From positions 1 through 42,138 of the forward strand of contig NZ_MSXV01000045.1 in NCBI RefSeq assembly GCF_001945395.1: a DNA stretch of 42,138 nt, in the 5' to 3' direction. Both the position numbers and the translations under genes were made by a program. The DNA comes from Pseudomonas sp. PA15(2017). GTDB taxonomy: Bacteria; Pseudomonadota; Gammaproteobacteria; Pseudomonadales; Pseudomonadaceae. The notes beneath the pieces were generated by a model, which ran no database searches, was not told where the DNA came from, and saw only the letters and a program-made list of their open reading frames with translations. Shown piece after piece: positions 39,205 through 42,138 of this stretch. Each line of letters opens with the position of its first letter. Position 1 is the first letter of the stretch.

Positions 39205-40482
39205 ATGCACGACGAATTCAACGACCCGTTGTGGCGGCAGGTGCTGTCCGGCGCGCAGATGCTCTTCGTGGCCTTTGGCGCGCTGGTGCTGATGCCGCTG
39301 ATCACCGGCCTGGACCCCAACGTGGCGCTGTTTACCGCCGGCCTGGGCACCATCCTGTTCCAGATCGTCACCGGTCGTCAGGTGCCGGTGTTCCTGGCCT
39401 CGAGCTTCGCGTTCATCACCCCGATCATTCTCGCCAAGGGCCAGTTCGGCCTGGCGGAAACCATGGGCGGCGTGGTCGCGGCGGGCTTCGTCTACACCTT
39501 TCTCGGCCTGGCCGTGAAGATCAAGGGCACCGGTTTCATCGACCGTTTGCTGCCGCCGGTGGTAATCGGCCCGGTGATCATTTCCATCGGCCTGGCCATG
39601 GCGCCGATCGCCGCCAACATGGCCATGGGCAAGGCCGGTGACGGTAGCGTGCTGCTGCCCTACAGCACGGCGATGTGGATTTCCATGCCGACCCTGCTGA
39701 CCACCCTGATCGTCGCCGTGTTCGGCCGTGGCATCTTCCGCCTGGTACCGATCATCTCCGGAATCCTGGTGGGCTTCGCCCTGTCGATCTATTTCGGCGC
39801 TCTGGACCTGAGCCATGTGGCCGACGCGCCCTGGCTGGCGGTACCGGCGTTCACCGCGCCGGCGTTCAACTGGCAGGCAATCCTGTTCATCGTACCGGTG
39901 GCCCTGGCGCCGGCCATCGAGCACATCGGCGGTGTGATCGCCGTGGGCAGCGTGACCGGCAAGAACTACCTGAAGAAGCCGGGCCTGCACCGCACCCTGT
40001 TCGGCGACGGCCTGGCCACTTCGGCTGCCGGCCTGTTCGGCGGCCCGCCCAACACCACCTACGCCGAAGTCACCGGCGCGGTGATGCTGACCAAGGCCTA
40101 CAACCCGAAGATCATGACCTGGGCGGCGATCTTCGCCATCACCCTGGCGTTCATCGGCAAGTTCGGCGCCATCCTGCAGAGCATTCCGGTGCCGGTAATG
40201 GGCGGCATCCTGTGCCTGTTGTTCGGCTCCATCGCCGCGGTGGGCATGAACACCCTGATCCGCCACAGTGTCGACCTCAGCGAAGCGCGCAACTTGGTGA
40301 TCGTTTCGGTAACCCTGGTGTTCGGCATCGGCGGCGTGCTGATCGGCACCGGCGACGGCCCGGATGACTTCGGCCTCAAAGGCATCGCCCTGTGCGCCAT
40401 CGTCGCCATCGCCCTGAACCTGATCCTGCCCGGTAACGATGGCTGGAAGAAGAAGAGTGCCGACGAGGCGCCCGACATCTGA
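39205..40482 (+). CDS. uraA: Uracil permease (NCS2 family)
   Basis: Proton-coupled uracil importer in the inner membrane. The 425-residue product shows 12-14 hydrophobic segments and the NCS2 features: LFVAFGALVLMPLITGLDPN, FLASSFAFITPIILAKGQFG, VALAPAIEHIGGVIAVGSVT with the conserved glutamate near the substrate site, and GLFGGPPNTTYAEVTGAVML (the second conserved Glu in TTYAE). It follows upp by three bases, so uptake and phosphoribosylation are co-expressed. It ends next to repeat copy C and a split terminator. Confidence 0.95.
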   Translation: MHDEFNDPLWRQVLSGAQMLFVAFGALVLMPLITGLDPNVALFTAGLGTILFQIVTGRQVPVFLASSFAFITPIILAKGQFGLAETMGGVVAAGFVYTFLGLAVKIKGTGFIDRLLPPVVIGPVIISIGLAMAPIAANMAMGKAGDGSVLLPYSTAMWISMPTLLTTLIVAVFGRGIFRLVPIISGILVGFALSIYFGALDLSHVADAPWLAVPAFTAPAFNWQAILFIVPVALAPAIEHIGGVIAVGSVTGKNYLKKPGLHRTLFGDGLATSAAGLFGGPPNTTYAEVTGAVMLTKAYNPKIMTWAAIFAITLAFIGKFGAILQSIPVPVMGGILCLLFGSIAAVGMNTLIRHSVDLSEARNLVIVSVTLVFGIGGVLIGTGDGPDDFGLKGIALCAIVAIALNLILPGNDGWKKKSADEAPDI

Positions 40483-40682
40483 CAGCCTGTTGATGATCTT
40501 TCGGCTCGACTTCAGCGCTTTGATTGCAAAGTGGCGGGAGCGGACTCTCGGCGGTCAATTGTGGGAGCGGGCCATGCCCGCGAAATCGCGGGCACGGCCC
40601 GTTCCCACAGGTATACGCTGATGTCCGCTTCTGCCTTGTAGCGGTCTGTTCAATATCGGCCGAAAAGATCGTGAACAGGTTT
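40483..40682. repeat. Inverted-repeat element with central REP pair, copy C
   Basis: About 200 bp starting right after the uraA stop. The left arm GCCTGTTGATGATCTTTCGG (from 40485) matches the complement of the right arm GGCCGAAAAGATCGTGAACA (40659-40678). The centre is a REP pair, GTGGGAGCGGGCCATGCCCG and its complementary CGGGCACGGCCCGTTCCCAC (40561-40608). The right half read backwards repeats the left half (AGCGGAC followed by a GCGGT/GCGTAT region), so the element is a long imperfect palindrome. Confidence 0.87.
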
Positions 40683-40692
40683 TGCGAGAAAG

Positions 40693-40712
40693 AAAAAAGC
40701 CCCGCACGCGGG
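40693..40712 (+). terminator. Left half of an intrinsic terminator interrupted by the IS4 element
   Basis: AAAAAAGCCCCGC (40693-40705) followed by AC and GCGGG (40708-40712) is the left arm and start of the right arm of a hairpin that would finish GCTTTTTT. The IS4 left end begins at 40713, so the arm is cut. It would have terminated uraA transcription. Confidence 0.55.
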
Positions 40713-40759
40713 CGTAATGCTGTTCACTTAAGCATTTGAGTCCAAGCCGGGGTTTCTAG

Positions 40760-40795
40760 AAAATCCGATACCAGCCTCCTGGTATCGGATTTTTT
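40760..40795 (+). promoter_or_regulatory. Hairpin plus T run immediately before the IS4 transposase start
   Basis: AAAATCCGATACCA (40760-40773) and TGGTATCGGATTTT (40780-40793) form a perfect 14-bp stem around GCCTCC, followed by T's up to the ATG at 40796. It looks like a Rho-independent terminator that would stop transcription entering from outside, and it would also bury the start in readthrough mRNA. No separate ribosome site is visible. Confidence 0.8.
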
Positions 40796-42127
40796 ATGCC
40801 CATTCAGCAGCAACTGCTCGACCTCGGCGATCTCTTCAACTTCTCCGACCTCAGCACTTTCACACAGAACATCCCTGTTGAATGGGTCGCCAGTGCGCTC
40901 AATCTCTCCGCTCAAGCCACTATTCGGCGCAGGCGTCTGCCGAGTGATCAGGTGCTTTGGCTGGTGCTGGGCATGGCCTTGTTCCGCGATGAGCCTGTGC
41001 ACGAGGTGGCCAGACGCCTGAATATCTGTGCCCAAGGCCTGGCTTCCGATCAGTTGCTGGCGCGCAGCGGAATCACCGAAGCGCGTAAGCGACTGGGAGC
41101 TGACCCGGTCGAATCCTTGTTCCGCCAAACAGGCATGCAGTGGGGTTGCGAGCGCTACGAAGGTGATCAATGGCACGGCTTGCAAGTGTTCGCGGTAGAT
41201 GGCGCATTACTGAGAACCCCTGATTCTCCTGAGCTGAGGGAGCATTTTGGCTCTGGTAATACGGGCACCGAGCGCCAGACGCCTTTTCCGATGCTGCGCC
41301 TAGTTGCCTTGATGAACGTGCGCTCCCACGTGATCCTCGATGCGCAGCTCGGTCCTTATCGCGGCAGTGAGATGCGCTTGGCCGAAACCTTCCTGGGCCA
41401 GATTCCGGACAATTCGATCACATTGTTCGACAAAGGCTTTTGGGGAGCTGATTTGCTGCTGAGCATTGCCGATGGGGGAAGCAATCGGCACTGGCTCACG
41501 CCAGCTCGCAAGAACCTGGTGATGGAGGAAGTCGAGCGCTATGGCGAGCATGATCGTCGCGTACGGATGAAAGTCTCGCCTCAGGCTCGCAAACGAAACC
41601 CGGCTCTCCCCACACACTGGGAAGTGCGCGAGGTCAGCTATCAAAGCCAGGGGTGTATCAGATCGCTGCTCACGTCGCTGCCGGTCGAGGACTACAGCGC
41701 AGAAGCGGTCGCCGAACTATATCTGGAACGCTGGGAAATCGAGCTGGGCTTCCGGGATATCAAAAGCTCAATGCAGCAGAATGCGGTAACGCTGCGCAGC
41801 AAGAAGGTCGACCTTATTTATCAAGAGGTCTGGGGACTTTTACTGGCTTACAACATCATCCGTCGAGAGGCCAGCCACGCCGCAATAGCCTTTGGCCGAA
41901 CGCCTTCAGACATACGCTTCAAACCTGCCTGCCAGTACATTGCGGTACAACTGATCGTCATGGCAGCTGCTAATCCGGTATCGGCGACAGGCAGAAGGTT
42001 GGCTGAGTTGCGGGGAGGTATCGGAGGGATGTTTCTGGATCACCGTCCAAGGCCGGGAAGAACCAGGACGGTGAAGATTTCCAAAACCCGATATCCAGTG
42101 GATCGTAAGGCTGCTCCGCTTAAGTGA
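40796..42127 (+). CDS. IS4-family transposase
   Basis: A 443-residue DDE transposase. The N-terminal DNA-binding region starts MPIQQQLLDLGDLFNFSDLS. The catalytic triad is visible: Asp135 in FAVDGALLRTP, Asp212 in TLFDKGFWGADLL and Glu316 in the IS4 YREK motif (Y..R...E......K within YLERWEIELGFRDIK). The inter-domain insertion between the second Asp and Glu is beta-rich, as in the IS4 group. The frame is intact, so it is likely functional. The ATG follows a terminator-like hairpin without a clear Shine-Dalgarno. Composition is less GC3-biased than the host genes, consistent with recent acquisition. Confidence 0.94.
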   Translation: MPIQQQLLDLGDLFNFSDLSTFTQNIPVEWVASALNLSAQATIRRRRLPSDQVLWLVLGMALFRDEPVHEVARRLNICAQGLASDQLLARSGITEARKRLGADPVESLFRQTGMQWGCERYEGDQWHGLQVFAVDGALLRTPDSPELREHFGSGNTGTERQTPFPMLRLVALMNVRSHVILDAQLGPYRGSEMRLAETFLGQIPDNSITLFDKGFWGADLLLSIADGGSNRHWLTPARKNLVMEEVERYGEHDRRVRMKVSPQARKRNPALPTHWEVREVSYQSQGCIRSLLTSLPVEDYSAEAVAELYLERWEIELGFRDIKSSMQQNAVTLRSKKVDLIYQEVWGLLLAYNIIRREASHAAIAFGRTPSDIRFKPACQYIAVQLIVMAAANPVSATGRRLAELRGGIGGMFLDHRPRPGRTRTVKISKTRYPVDRKAAPLK

Positions 42128-42138
42128 ACAGCATTACG

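Larger units (their letters stand above)
40713..42138 (+). mobile_element. Complete IS4-family insertion sequence
   Basis: A 1426-bp element bounded by perfect 20-bp inverted repeats CGTAATGCTGTTCACTTAAG (40713-40732) and its complement (42119-42138). The right repeat finishes at the last base of the window, so the target duplication cannot be read. It carries one intact transposase gene (40796-42127), which overlaps the right repeat. A terminator-like hairpin lies before the gene. The element is structurally complete and probably active. Confidence 0.93.

Noticed and set aside
1..42138. CRISPR arrays, tRNA or rRNA genes, prophage or integron structures
   Set aside because: No regularly spaced repeats, cloverleaf sequences, rRNA-like stretches, integrases or phage structural genes were found on either strand.

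Overview
The window is a GC-rich (roughly 64%) Pseudomonas chromosome segment. The evidence is lineage-typical genes: the H-NS-like silencer MvaT, the CbrA/CbrB two-component system with its sRNA CrcZ, and gene orders I recall from P. aeruginosa (purU1-mvaT-sbcB; cbrAB-crcZ-pcnB-folK-panBC-pgi-acs; hpt-upp-uraA). Species cannot be fixed from the sequence alone. No tRNA, rRNA, CRISPR, phage or plasmid genes were seen.

Layout. 1-500: 5' part of a frameshifted IS1182-type transposase gene, cut by the window edge. 513-4295: a 58-residue small protein, a CBS-domain protein and purU on the minus strand, then mvaT (+) and sbcB (-). 4542-12272: a multi-pass membrane protein, then a tightly overlapping six-gene membrane/AAA+ module (RDD, SpoIIM-like, DUF4129, DUF4350, MoxR, DUF58). 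12414-16077: a small membrane protein facing a two-gene minus-strand operon (circularly permuted ATP-grasp fused to an alpha-E domain, plus a transglutaminase). 16265-21489: the carbon-catabolite control locus cbrX-cbrA-cbrB-crcZ, with a sigma-54 promoter and six A-rich Hfq/Crc-binding motifs visible in CrcZ. 21607-31483: RNA, folate, pantothenate and central carbon genes (pcnB, folK, panB, panC, pgi, acs), a DUF2236 protein and an rRNA-methyltransferase-like protein. 31565-35105: a large DUF748 envelope protein and two tandem DUF2845 secreted proteins. 35349-40482: a small conserved protein, a SulP transporter and nucleobase salvage (hpt, upp, uraA). 40713-42138: an intact IS4-family element ending exactly at the window edge.

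How the parts work together. CbrA/CbrB drive CrcZ, which titrates Hfq/Crc. The acs leader about 6 kb downstream carries a perfect AACAACAA motif beside its ribosome binding site, so a regulator and a likely target sit in one locus. Purine and pyrimidine salvage (hpt, upp, uraA) are adjacent. The MoxR module and the ATP-grasp/transglutaminase operon are both of poorly known function and face each other.

Non-coding structure is rich. Three copies of a roughly 190-200 bp inverted-repeat element with a REP pair at its centre sit at gene stop codons (35159, 37558, 40483). A different 158-bp MITE-like element lies just upstream of acs. The IS4 element appears to have split an intrinsic terminator. 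panD, which I recall lying between panC and pgi in P. aeruginosa, is absent here.
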